A program made the position numbers and the translations under genes. A stretch of 64,000 nucleotides of DNA from Mimachlamys varia (lineage: Eukaryota; Mollusca; Bivalvia; Pectinida; Pectinidae). Shown in pieces: positions 27,501 through 42,500 of the stretch; position 1 is the stretch's first letter, and each line of letters starts with the position of its first letter. Where the stretch lies: NCBI GenBank assembly GCA_947623455.1, contig OX392532.1, forward strand, positions 27,068,792 through 27,132,791, given 5' to 3'. The notes under the pieces are model-generated. The model worked only from the letters and a program-made list of their open reading frames with translations. It made no database searches and was not told where the DNA came from.

Positions 27501-30500
27501 AGTATAGCTCACTCTTCTATCAGATCATGGGCAGCCAGACATCTACAGCAAGTGTTAGCCAACTCTTTTATCAGATTATGGACACCCCGACATCTAAAGC
27601 AAGAGTTAGCAGACTCTTCTGTCAGTTCATGGACACCCCGACATCTACAGTAAGAGTTAGCCAACTCTTCTATCAGATCATGAACTGCCAAATATCTACA
27701 GCAAGACTATAGCTCACTCTTTTATCAGATCATGGACTGTCAGACATGTAGAGCAAAAGTTAGCAGCTAGACTCTTTTATCAGACTATGGACTGCCAGAT
27801 ATCTACAGCAAGCGTATAGCTCACTCTTATCAGATCATGAACTGCCAGATAACTACATGTACAGCAAGAGTTAGCCGACTCTTCTATCAGATCATGGACA
27901 GTCAGATATCTACAGCAAGTGTTAGCCAACTCTTTATCAGATCATGGACAGTCAGATATCTTCTGCTTGAACATTATCCAACGAGTTTTATTATGGCATC
28001 AAAGAATGATGGATATATGTCAAGATGAAGCTCCGACTTCTAACCAAACATTCTGATTAAGATGTATCTCCAGCCTTCACATTTTCTAACCATTTAACAA
28101 GGCCATGTACAGCACCGTTTCCCTGTTTTAATTACGAGCTTTCTGCACGTGATTTTTGCTGGAATGAGGTCACATGCAGACAGTAATCTTACACAATACA
28201 GTACACACGGAGAGTCTGTGTATAAAATCAATACGGGCCTTTACCATGGTATCCCAAGTGATTCAGTTTTAACTGTATACTCCACAGTCCAAACATGTAA
28301 CAGGACAGCCCTTTGATTGAATAACAGTTGTAGATGTTAGATATTGAAGCTTTAGGTGAAGCCTCGGTGATGATAAAATCTCAGGTTTACTATTGTCATG
28401 AAAACTTGTTCAAAGTTCATTAACATGTTTCGATATCAGATCAATTTCCTTCACGCTTAACGCCAGTTTAGATGTTACACTTATGATGAATTTACCTGCA
28501 AAATAGTTCCAGTTCATCAAAATGTCCAGCCATTACATACAATTTTTAGACTTGAAAAGCATGACACATTCATGTAATTAAGCTATAAGGCCTATACAAA
28601 ATAGACTGTACAAATTGAATGTAATTCTCAAGCCTGATAAATATTATTCTATGAAACTTACAGACTAATGCCACCAACCAGAATATTTAAACAATATATA
28701 TTTTTACATATATAAGTGTTTACAGAAATGAAAAATTGTGTTCATGTGACCTACCTTGAAATCCTATATACCCTTGACTATATCTTCTGGCCTACTTTTT
28801 ATGGTGTCAACATAGAGTAACTATATGTGCCTTATGGGTTGACTTTAAATAAGAACATACCCTTAGACAAATAATGCACATAATTCCATGTCCTATGCAT
28901 TTTTGTTAATTAATGATTTTGTCTTAATTAGGATATATACGATATCCCTTTATTATCAAACATATACAACCTTTCCAACACCTCCACATCATTGTCAATT
29001 ATTACAATCATCAACAGATTAGGGAGCAGTACAGTTGTAAAATTCCCCCAATGGATTATGTAATAGATAAGCAGTGCAATATATACCAGTATGTAAATTT
29101 GGGTAAATATTTTCATACCTGCAGTCCATCAATGCATTCTTTAATGGCATATTATATTGTATATTGATAAAATGAGTTGTAAGCTATTAAATATGTGCTG
29201 TTATTTTGTGCTGTAAAAACTCAGTGCTAACCAATTTCACTTGTTGATTTTCAATTGTAACATGCAATTATTTGTACAAGGCAATTATTATTATTTTTTT
29301 TTTTTTTTTTTGCTTTTCCCAATATAAGTAACCTTTCCATCTTCATCTTCTGAGATTCGCTGATAGTCACACTCCTAATTTCTGTGCGCGTGGTACACCT
29401 TATACAACCTGTCCGCTCATCACTTATTCAACGATTGCAACATGTGAATACTTAAGTTTATCCAACTTTCGCTGTATAACCTGGCTCCAGGACCCGTATT
29501 CATGAAACTGTTCTCATGCTCAAACATGGATTCTGTGCTCAAGCCAGATTTCTTGAAACTCTCCTTAATCATGTCAAAAAGTCATTGTAAATGTTGAAAA
29601 CAGGCTTTCCTTTTCATGTCTCTTCATTTTTTTCCAAAACTTTGACGACATTAGATTTTTTAAATAATTTGTAGTCAGAATAAAAAATAAGGCTTGAGCA
29701 CAGAATCCATGCTTGAGCATGAGAACGGTTTCATGTATACCGCCCTGGATTTACCTGGTATTGGTTAAGTATAAAAGGTTAAGAAAAGATGTCACAGTTA
29801 GATTTGGCTGTAGTATACAACGGTTCTTTTCTGTCTCACAACAACAATATTAGGAGTATTATTTCAGTTTAACTGTTAGTATTGAGTTAGTATTTCAGTG
29901 TTAGATTTCAACAACAAAGCCAAGTCTGAAATGTATCTTTTCAGCACTAATTTCATCAGTAAAATCAAAGTCAATGCCTTCACCTGATGTTGTAACTTGT
30001 AACTTTCAAAGTGGATACAATTTTGTTTGTTTTTAATCCATGGACTGAATTTAAGTTAATCATAAAGATTTTTTTATGTAAAAATAAAGACTATTATTTG
30101 TATAATATTCCAGTGTTCAGTTAAAGTATTTCAATGAAATGTTGATTATCTGAACCTCCAACAATTCAAATGTGGGTTGTGACCTCAAATTAATAGCTTG
30201 CTTTAATACTATATGTGATCAATTATCAGAACGGCTATGTGCTGGTATGAAACATTAACCTGTCTTTGGTTGGGTTAGATTTAGACTGGCTATCAATTAT
30301 ACTCCCATCTAAAGACTGACTTGAGTAAGTCTACACTGCAAGGTCTTAACCATATATGGTATGTATATTTATATATATATATGTGTGTGCCTGTAGACTT
30401 GCTGAAGTCCAAAGACAAGACAATACCATGATGACAGAAGACCAGTCCAGGTTCAGATAATCAGCTATTTCTACTTTTATTTCCTTTAATAAAATTCTCT

Positions 30501-33500
30501 CTGATTTTTTTTCCTTTTGATATTTTCTTCCTGATAGTGCAATGATACATTACATACATAAACTATACACAACAATTCAAGACAAGGTGCACAACAAAAT
30601 CATGACAACATAGGCATTGAGATATACGTTAAAATCAAACACCACATACTAACATGCAGCTGAAATAAGCAGCTCTGTATGTGCTAATTAAATACATCAC
30701 AAAGCCAATAGCCACGACAACCTTTGCAAAAGAACCCATAACTAAATGGATTCCAATAAATAAGGGAGGTCACTCTCTCTATATAAGGGAGCTAACTCTC
30801 TATGTATAATTTTATTTTCATTTCCATTACTTGCCAAGTCATTTTTGTTGATCTGTTAATGTTAAATAAATAAATAAAAATAGGATAGATAATTATTTAT
30901 CAAAGTCTGGATTTTTGGTAATAATCAATTTTGTTGTCAAAGAAAAAACAGAAACAAAACTAAAAAAAAAGAAGATATATTATTAGATGAAAGGAAGTTT
31001 TTTCCTGAAAGCAAGCGATGGATGTTCTTTTGCATAGGTTTTAAAACAGAATCAAACAATGCCACTGCAAAACGAAAATCAACAAACACCAACAAAGGAA
31101 GGAAACAGAAACATAATGATGCACAAAAACAAGACTAACCTATTCCTCTCTGTGAGTTGATCGTTCATCAGAGAAAGACGTTTTGAGCTATCTCCGGAGT
31201 TTTTCATCATATCGCTCATTTGTAGTTCCTTTGAACGGCAAAGATCAGGGGAGAAACATAATGATGAATCATAAAAAAATATATATTAGAAAATTGGATT
31301 AATAGCTATGAAAATGAGGTCATGTGCCCAGACTGATGTTTAGTGAAAATGATGTGTTAATTTTTGATGATAAAAAAAAACAAGAGAAGTCTGATTACAG
31401 GTGAAACTACAAAGAGAGATCTATTTTTCACTGGTTACCTGATAAAATGGCGTGTGGAAGGGTCGTAATGAGACTTTGGTTTCTGCTGAGAAATTGAAGA
31501 ACGGGGTACATACATTGAAAAAGTGGTACATATTTATCTAAGCTACAGATAGGTATAGATTCTACATGCTTAAGAAAGGAAAATCAACAGTTTAGATGTT
31601 GATTTCTAGCCTAAAATTTTTAATTCAAGGGAAGTTTCATTTTTTTGTCTGTTATTATCCTTGTAAGCTATTTGTTGTTTTATTTAATAAAAATAAATCA
31701 TCAATGAAATGTTCATGAATATTCATGATTTTGCTTTAAGCCATCAAGCATTTAAATTTCATTATCTATCTAATGAAAAAAATATATCAATACTTAACAC
31801 TTTGTTTTTCTTTTGTTAAACCCTCAAAGTGAAATAACTTTATTGAAACTTTTAAAGTTTTCCTCTTCTTTAAAAACAAAATCGTATTTTTTTTTTCCTT
31901 TTTAGAAAGTTAACTTGCGATATATGCTAAAGTGAAACTGCATGTGAATGAAAATAACATCAACATAATCATGGCCTAAGGTATGTAAAATGCTATAAGC
32001 CATAACATATAGCTGAGGATGATCAGGTAAGGGGAGACAACCATTCATGGGCACAGGAGCTCAACAAAAGCTGGCAAAGTAAAAACACCAACCAAAACTC
32101 CAAAACTCAACCGAAGCAAAATAATAATAAAAAAAAATTGGTGAAGAAAATATCTGAAATATAACTTATATATGCTGAAAAGAATTTTGACAAACAAACA
32201 TGCATTTCTATTTCTGTAATACAATGTTTTATAAAATAGTTTTCAAATTAAATACAATTTTCTTATATTTAATAAATCAGGAAAAGCATCTTCTTTATAT
32301 AGTCATACATTAATCCGCAAAATCAATTGAAGCTCAAATAGCTTTGAAACATTACAAGAAATTACAGAAATAGACGAGCATTTTCTTTCTAGGACAAATT
32401 CGAAATATTAAAGATTTTCATGACAAAATTTAAAAAAAACAACCAAAATGGGGTATTTCTTTACAATGAATTTCACAGAAAAGTAGATAAGCCATACGAA
32501 AAAAAAAACATTGAGACAAATTGCCATACACTATAGCAGACTCGTGGATGAAGAATACAAATGACCACAGACAATTCAAACGGCCATACAATGGAACAAA
32601 TTTATGTATAAAATGGTCACAGATGCATAAAAGACAACACCGCTGACAACAAGGCAGGCAATGTATGTGTCCCTATATGACCCTTACAACGGTAGAGGTG
32701 ACCCGTGTTTCATGCTTATCAATATTTGTATTGTCAATGTTTTTTTATTTACTTTTTCATCTCATCTTGTATTTTATATTTGAATAACAATTTAATAAGT
32801 TTAATTTTCCTTTAGAATGAAGTTTTTGACAGTAAATTTTTGTATTGTTTTATATCAGATGAAAATTACATCAAATTAGAATTTAAAAAGTTGTTCTTTT
32901 TTTTTAAACAATTTTAAACAATCATCAGGTTGTGTTTTCAATTTTTAAGACTTTAATTTTTCAGAAATTGATACCTAGTAAATGAAGTGAAGAATGATGA
33001 AACATTCAAACAAAATCCAAAAAAAGTACATAAATTTGAAATATTCATACTAATGATTTGGAAAAAAAAATTGAAAGATGGATAAAAATATGAATTTCAG
33101 TTTATCTACAGGAGATTTAAAATTCTAGACCACAGCCAGGAGCTTTCTACCATTACTTCAATATTGATATAGAAAAAGTTCCAGAGAAAATATCAGATAA
33201 AGACTTAGATTTCAAAATGTTTACAGAAAAGAGAAACAGTTTCACAACTTAGATAAATACTGATGACTTTTATTTTGTTTTATGTGTATTGTGAAAATAA
33301 TTTGTTAGCCTTTTTCATAAAAAGTTCCAGACAATTCATTTATACAAAGAGTTTAAACACGTTGAAATAGGAAATATCCATCCCTGAAATTTTATAATGC
33401 ACAATTCCAAAATTTGAACTGGAAGAGTTTATTTATATTTTCAGGGAAGAATGAGTTTATACATTCCACAAATTACCTTTAAGTTATTACATGCTTATTA

Positions 33501-36500
33501 TGAATATAACACTTTAAAATATATGCATCTTTTTTTAGCTACTTTGATATTTTTTATTTTAAAGAAGTTATATTCATTTTTATTATTTTTGAACAAGACA
33601 GAATCACATTGTCACATTTTAACACATTCACCCCTGGAATTTCATAATGGACTATTCCAACCTTTGAATTGGAAGAGTTCAATTGCATCTTCAGGGTTGA
33701 ATGAATTAAAAAAAGTATGTTTAATATTTAACATGGTTTTTTATATATATGTCCGAGACGATACCTCAGTATATTGAAGTTGTTTACTGCTAGGGTCGGA
33801 ATGACACACAAAAGCACCCCTCCGTACAATAAAGACAGGAATAGCAAGGAAGGAAGGAAACAACTACTGAATATATAATACATAGAATACAAAATACAAC
33901 ACTTTCTATGAGATATGGAATCAAATAAATGACAAAAGTGGTAAAAATTTGTATGCTCAGGTAGAAAAAAAAATCTATTTTGCTTTATTTCTTTACCAGA
34001 TCTGGCCCCAGTTTTATCTACTTTCCTGAACTTAAGGAAATTCCTTTACTTCAAAATCTCAATAGGAAGGCATTACAGAAGTTAAGGGGGAAATCTTCAG
34101 TTAAGGAACTTTCAACAACTTCTGTATTGCTTTCCTATGGAGATTTTTAAGTTAAGGGAATTTCCTAAAGTTAAGGAAAGTTGCTGAAACTTGGGCCAGA
34201 AATGAAAATATAATACAGAGACTTCTAGCCTCACGGATGATTATGGTAAGGTCAGTGCACATTAGAATGACCGCTGGCCTAAGTATAGTACACAGGTGTT
34301 GACCGTAGCCCTACTTAGTACATACATGATGCCTTATACAGGTGATACAGGTGTGAAGATACAGGTGTTAAATGGGCGCTGTACTTACAAGCTGGTTCTT
34401 CTCGTCTGTCAGTTGTTGTTCCTTGTCTTTACTCGAGTCTACTTGTCGTTGTAAATCTACAACGAGTAAATAATCATAATTACTAAAACAAATACTCATG
34501 AAAAAGGATTTGAGTTTCTGTATTTCTGTATTACTTACCTGATATTTATGATTCGAGTTTCTATATTTCTGTGTTACTTACCTGATATTTATGATTCGAG
34601 TTTCTATATTTCTGTGTTACTTACCTGATATTTATGATTCCAGTTTCTATATTTCTGTGTTACTTACCTGAGATTTGTGATTTAAGTTTCTGTATTTCTG
34701 TGTTACCTGATATTTATCATTTGAGTTTCTGTATTTCTGCCTTACTTACCTGAGATTTGTGATTTGAGTTTCTGTATTTCTGTCTTACTTACCTGAGATT
34801 TGTGATTTGAGTTTCTGTATTTCTGTGTTACCTGATATTTATCATTTGAGTTTCTGTATTTCTGTGTAACTTACCTGAGATTTGTGATTTGAGTTTCTGT
34901 ATTTCTGTGTTAAGACTGTTGGATGCATCCCCACTGTTTGCAAGTTGCGCTGATAAATCTGTTAAATTGATAGAAAACAATGATTGAAATAAGTTCATGC
35001 AATCACTCAATAGGCTGTAACAAAACCGGATTGATGAAGAACATAGGGTAATTTCGGTAAAGGTACATGTTACCCCTTACCCTGACCTTGAACTTTGGGG
35101 AATGTATCTGACATTGTTACCAGGTACATGTTACCCCTTACCCTGACCTTGACCTTAGGGGAATGTATCTGATATTGTTACTAGGTACATGATACCCCTG
35201 ACCTTGACCTTAGGGGAATATATCTGATTTGTTACCAGGTACATGATTCCTCTTACCCTGACCTTGACCTTAGGGGAATGTATCTGATATTGTTACCAGG
35301 TTCATGATCCCTCTTACCATGACCTTGACCTTAGGGAAATGTATCTGACATTGTTACAAGGTACATGATACCCCTGACCGTGACCTTAGGGGAATGTATT
35401 TGATATTGTTACAAGGTACATGATACCCCTGACCGTGACCTTAGGGGAATGTATTTGATATTGTTACAAGGTACATGATACCCCTGACCGTGACTTTAGG
35501 GGAATGTATTTGATATTGTTACCAGGTATATTTTACATGATATTAAGACACTTTTTTGACGCAAATAATCTGAAGTTGTACACTGTACCTTACAAATTAA
35601 CAAAAAAAAGTATTATCTTCCCACTTACTGTCAATAGTTTCCTGCAATTTTTGTCTGCGTATTGTGCTGGTTTTAACTTCTTCATTCTGGGGAACAAAAA
35701 TTGAAAATTATAATAAGAGTATCCATGACAGCGAATACAATCATTAACACTTTTTCATGGAAATGTCCTATAAAATGTATTTTGTTCATGCTTTTATCCT
35801 GTTTTTTTTTTTTTACATGATTGGCAGTGAAACACAATCATATATCACTGATCGGCTTTCATTTACGTTTAAGCAATGAGAACAATATTTTTTTAATATA
35901 AAAAAAAATAGATTTTTTTTATCCTTTACATAAATTAAATAAATATCATGTGAGAATGGTAGGATATTTTTTTTTATATTTTATCAAAAAGTTTTTAATG
36001 TTTGGTTTCAACAATATTTTTATCTGTTAATTCCACTACCATCTAATCATGCAAATTCTCTTCATACAAAATTCAAAGTTCTAGATAGCACTCCAAATTT
36101 TATATGAAAATCATATAAGAAAGTACACAGATTTTAAGAAAAGTTTATAATACCAAATTTTTAGAAATATTTAATCATATACATATTTCTAATTTGCATC
36201 AAAGCAGTGAATTTTCAGTAGTTTCCTTCCTACAATTGCTTATCAAATTTGTTTTGAATTGCATCAACAAAATTATTCTTAAGTCCAAAAATAAAAGAAT
36301 AGAGAAAGTAAAAAATTCATGAGATTTTTTTTATTCCTATTTTTTTCCCCAAACTTAATTTTATACCAACATGATTATAATAACAGAAGCTTTATGGCAA
36401 GTATATTTTCAAACTTGAATGAAATGAAACTGTATAGTTAAAAGTAAAAATCTCACATGGGTATCTTTATTTAAGCTGGATGCAAGGAAACATGTCTGTT

Positions 36501-39500
36501 TTAGTTAAAATGTTAATGGTCTCTGGACTTTTATTTTGATATGAAGGCCAAGTTAAACATCTAAATCATAATACATTTTTAGCTACACGTATGTTGAGTG
36601 GATTGTTATTTTCATTTTTCTAGACTTGATACATGAGCTGTCAATTTGGACAAGCACTGGTAGGTATGTGAAATAGTTTTGTTTGTCTATTTTTAAATAC
36701 TGATCATCTTGTTCTGTGGACATCTCATACTAAATACAGGTAATTTTAACTTGGCCAACCCAACACCCTCAATACAGAATATAGCGGCAAGGCATTTTTA
36801 TCGTGTCATTAAATTGCAAAAGCAGGTGAAAATAAATTTATCAGAAAAAATGTGATCATATGATTAACTTTTTATTCTGTGTCATGATAGTATGATAATA
36901 TAGAATATTTGCACAAATCGTGAAATAAGAAAAGTATTCTAGGCTGGTGACTTTAACATTTTGAAGAGAATTGATATTAATTACACAAACTTGACATGAT
37001 GAACTTGAGTTTATTCTTAATTTGAAAATAAAAAAATATTGAAAATCAAATGTTTTTCTTTTTCCAAACTCCTATCATATATTCACCTGCTCCTTTGAAA
37101 AATCATGACAGATTATCTATTATATAAATTCATAAATGAAAAGATTGTTTTTTGTTCAGATCACAAAAAAGGTATAAATATATTGTAGCCTTATTGTATA
37201 CCAAACTAGTCTCTTATTAAAGTACTGCTTGTTCAAATACTGTTTATTTTCACTCCAAACAAATATGTTTTGTACAAATATGTTACACCTGTAATCATGA
37301 CAATGTTGTTTTAATAGATATTTTAATAGATAGCTAATGTAATAGCATTACAGATAACAAAATTACTATTTTCACTTTCATATTATTCATACTTTTAAAG
37401 ATTCATGAACATCCAACTCAATGCCTGTATATGATTTATTTGCTTAAAAGTTACAGACTTTTATAAGACCATTAATTCTGCATTAAACAGAAGGATATTT
37501 ATTGATTTGTAGAGGTCTCAAATTTATCAAGAATTTGTAAAAGGCATTTCATAATTTATAGAAGTAATTAAGTTTAAAGCAACAACAAACAGGTTTTGAA
37601 CAAGCAAATATCTCTGGTTAGTAAATTAATTGGTGTTTTTGTAGCAATGCTATCGTCCAGAGATCACTAACTTAACAAAGAAATCCATAATTGACAGGAG
37701 CAAAGGTCAAATCAATGACAGTATATAGTCTTTCAGCATAACAAGCGCAGGTGTACACTAGGTGGAAACGTAACAAGTCTATTGTAAATCATAAAATCTT
37801 ATCATCTTATCATAAAATCTTATAATCGTAAATCATAAAATCTTATAATCTTAAATCATAAAATCTTATAATCTTAAATCATAAAATCTTATAATCTTAA
37901 ATCATAAAATCTTATAATCATAAATCATAAAACCTTACAATCTTAAATCATAAAGTCTTATAATCGTAAATCATAAAACCTTACAATCTTAAATCATAAA
38001 ACCTTACAATCTTGAATCATAAAATCTTATAATCTTAAATCATAAAACCTTACAATTTTAAATCATAAAGTCTTACAATCTTAAATCATAAAATATCATA
38101 ATCGTAAAGCATAAAATCAAGTCTTGTATCATAAATCAGAAAATCGAATTGTAAATCATAAAATCATATCGTAAAATATAAAATTATATCAACAGCCATG
38201 TAAGTCACGTAAAAAGACACTGCAGCTGAAAATGGAGAAAAATACAGAGAAGGAAAAGTACAATATACAATTTAACAAGAATATCACAAATTATAGTTTG
38301 TATTATATATACTAGTTTCTCTTTCAAATCGCTTATAAAACTTTTCTATCAATCAATGCATTAAAGGAACAAGCTCATTTGTACTTAGGAATTCAATTTT
38401 TTTTTAACTCTTTTTTTTAAATTTAATTTGATTTTCCACCGATTCCTTTGTCATTTGTCAATTGTTAAGTAGTGTCCTATCTATGTTTACCAACCTCCCT
38501 AAATAGCTAATCTTACTACCACATTCAGGCCCACTAAAACCACAATCTACACTCAACATTATACAAAGCACATATTTGTTTCAGATTTACTCAGCATGTA
38601 GGTCTTGCCTCATTCTTAAAACTATATCATTTCTACCGTTAAATGGATTGCAAAATGAAATATAACTATGACAACCACTCTACATATATTGACAAAATAT
38701 TTAAAAAAAAAAAAAAAAATTCCTTCTTTTGATAAATTATGATCTCAGAATAGCATATTCCCAAATTATGTAGGCAAGCTGTACTAGTCACGATAATTAC
38801 TTGGCTAATACGCAAAGAAAGCATGATTAAATTACAACCAAACTTCATTATTGACAACCACACCATCCCATGTATTGTCTTAAATATTTCAACGAGTATT
38901 CATACAAGAAAATATCAAATATATCTATTATATAAATAATCAGAAATTTACTCATGGTCCCGGAGACTTGTCAATAAAAAAGTTTGACTGTAAAAACGAA
39001 TTACAAAAATTAACTGAATAATTAACTAAAAACAGCATACACCAAAAAATAAGGGGAAGTTACTCCAAGCCAGACAAGGGACCTGTTTAAAGTGCAGTGC
39101 CGTGCAGGGAAAGTGTTGTGGTCTTTCCCTTACCTTGCCTTTTGTGCTGACAAAGTATTAGTATATACACACACTTAAGGGCTAACATGATCCCAGTCAA
39201 GTAAAGCCTCCAGTCGACACAGACCATATCGCTATAGAGACAGGAAAAAAACACCAAAATTTACAAATATCATCCTGTTCAAAAGTTTCAATATGATCAG
39301 TCGACATAGACTATAGGACAATTAGCTTATTTATTAGATAAAAGCTTGAATGTAATTTCTCCTTTTTGTTTCATCTATAACAAGTTTAAATGTGTAATAA
39401 AAATTATACCATATATCTAATATCTTATATAATTTGCAATGAAATTATTGTTTTTAAATTTTTTCAATAAATCTCTGTGGAATATTTTCAACAAATTATT

Positions 39501-42500
39501 TAAAACATATAAACTGGGTTTTTTTCTTCCTTTGTCTGTTTCTATAAACTTCTGCAATATTGACAATTTGATAAAAAAAATATCAGATATCATACAATAC
39601 AGCACCAATAATTTGAATCAAGTACTTATATGGTATAATTTTGACGGAATACATATTTTTAATGTCCTTAATGAAGAAGGAGCTTTGATTTGACAGAGAT
39701 CATAACAGTTACATTAGGTTGTGGTGAGGAATGATGGCGAAATAAAAAGTGGACCCATCAAACCAACACGTACATGTTTAATCGCAAATCAGCTGGAAAT
39801 TGTCACCAAATATTACACTTGACAGAGGTCAAACTTGAAAATTGTAAAAAACTGAAATTTCTTCATCAATTTTTTTTTTCTTTTTTTTTCTGTCTGTTTT
39901 TAATTTTTTTGAAATCTTTACCAAAGTTAAAATGATTCCAAGCTGATTTCATATTATATAGATTCAACATCACATACTTCATTCAAAAGAACAAAAAACA
40001 CACCAGCTGATCCCAAACTTATCTCCAAATCCCCAAGAATATAGAAGTAGTATTATAAAGGAATAGTACCATCAGTGCTGACAAGAAGTGTGTTTCAACA
40101 TTCCCCCATAGAATCCTTGATATCATTCCGTCAATCAACATTTGTAACACATTAATAAGGTTATATGCTATTTCATCTTTACAATAAGGCTAAATCCATT
40201 TCTTATTTTCAATTAAATAGCATTATTTCATTACTATTTATGTTAAACTTGGCTGAAAATATCCTCATCCAACCTTTAAATATTTTTCTTATTCAACAAT
40301 AAAACACCTACATTTACACCAGTTTAAACAACCTTTGTAGGATTAGATCAAGATGCTCATGCATTGCAGTAATAATATTATTTCCTTAAAAAAGAAAAAT
40401 AATTATGAAGCAAAATCAAATTAATTACACTAATGTGCAATTACATTAATTTCATTAGTGCAAACTCTGACAGTTCTACGGCTTAAAAGCAAAAACAAAC
40501 CGCTGAAATAACTGTAGCAAAATCAAAATCTACATTAAATATATAAAATTAAATAACTGGACATAACTTTAAATCTAAACCTGTAAATTTCATAGCAAAA
40601 ACAAGCAAAGCAAAACAAACAGTCTCGTCATGGATGTAACAGTAAGAGAAATGTGGTCAATCACGAAGGAGAGATAGGAAGGAAAATGCAGACAGCTTAA
40701 AGAAGGGCAGACAACTTCCAAAGGGAGATAACTCCACGTGGTTTTTACAAACACCCTGAGAGACATGTTATCACAATTGTGTCTACAAGAACACCCTAGG
40801 ACAAGTGATTCGGCTAGGTCTCCTAGCATAGATACCTGTGAGAAATACTTATAGTTCCTCTGTAAACATTCAATTTCACAGAAAATACAACAACTTTGAT
40901 TATAAACATACTATATTCAGGATATTTGCATTCTAAGAACATATCAAATATATGCAATTTGTTATTTTCCAAAAATGAGGAACAGATCAGTAAATATCAG
41001 TCTTGGTAGAGCAGGATATGAAACAACAAAATAAGCAAAGTAAACAAAGCAGTAATATAAATCAAAACAAAACAAACATCAAGCCAGACCTCCATACTGT
41101 CATAAATCTGACCTTGGGGTCAAACTCAACCAATCAAATAGGGCATTCATTAATATAACAATTGATTTGCCACATTTCACTGGCTGACTTATTAATACAG
41201 AAAATGTATCACTCATACTTTAGTAATACATTCTTTCTTCTTGTTTAATTTTGAATATTCCTTTTAATTAGTGACTTTGCAAATAGCTGATTGACTGATT
41301 TGGATAATCCTACTTGTACATAGATATATGTATATCACCAAGCTATACATTGGTTTTAACTAAGTACACATATATTTGTAAATGGGGACAAATAAGGTTA
41401 TATTTTTTACCATTTATACAATGGCAGACAACATTTGCGACACGTGTATACAACAGACAGCAGTATATAAAAGATCTGTACATCTCTCTTCTACTTACCA
41501 GTTCACTTAGTTTATTTTGAAGCTCTTTCACTTCGCGGTTACGCAAGGACAGCGTGTCTTCAAGCTCCGTCACCTTGGAAGACTTCTCCTCGAGTTCTAT
41601 GCTTACTTGGCTGGTCTGTAGAAAAGACAATATCATGGTCAAACTCACAAACTCAGGTCTCTCATTAAAGTCTAACTGTCCACTAAGGGAAACTTTCACC
41701 GTGTTTATTTCGCTCTCTCATGAAAAGATTTGAAATTGCCCTGTCTTAAATTTGCCCTTTTAAATGTAGAAAATTACAAATATACATCTAATACAAGACG
41801 CAAGCCTATGTTGGGGAATATATTCGCCTTGTCTTAAATTTACCCTTCCCTTGTTGGGCGAAAAGGGCAAAAGTTAAATGAGAGCAAATTTTTCCAGTTG
41901 TACAGAATTCCAATAGCAAGTTTTGAAATTAAGTAAGAACACTGCAAACAAAGTATTGTTGTCATTGTTCTTTGTTTATTCATACTGATCATAATGTGGT
42001 GGGTATAAATGCATGGTCTAACTGTAACAACAACAGACAGGGGACGGTGACTTTCCATCATTAGACATAGTATAAGATTGTCAGTGAGGGGCCGTGGTCT
42101 AACTGTAACAACAACAGACAGGGAACGGTGACTTTCCATCATTAGACAAAGTACAGGATTGTCAGTGAGGAGCCATGGTCTAACTGTAACAACAACAGAC
42201 AGGGGACGGTGACTTTCCATCATTAGACATAGGAAAGGATTGTCAGTGAGGGGCCGTGGTCTAACTGTAACAACAACAGACAGGGAACGGTGACTTTCCA
42301 TCATTAGACATTGTATAGGATTGTCAGTGAGGAGCCATGGTCTAACTGTAACAACAACAGACAGGGGACGGCGACTTTCCATCATTAGACATAGTATAGG
42401 ATTGTCAGTGAGGGGCCGTGGTCTAACTGTAAACAACAGACAGGGGACGGCGACTTTCCATCATTAGACATAGGAAAGGATTGTCAGTGAGGGGCCGTGG

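Larger units (their letters stand above)
17324..31139 (-). other. CLIP1: large intron 7 of the CLIP1-like gene (13.8 kb)
   Basis: Mostly AT-rich unique sequence with two tandem arrays, a pogo-type MITE, a foldback element and the possible microexon. No other open frame resembles coding sequence. Confidence 0.6.
31229..34388 (-). other. CLIP1: intron 6 of the CLIP1-like gene
   Basis: AT-rich intron with two copies of the short foldback element and one longer foldback. I see nothing else. Confidence 0.6.
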
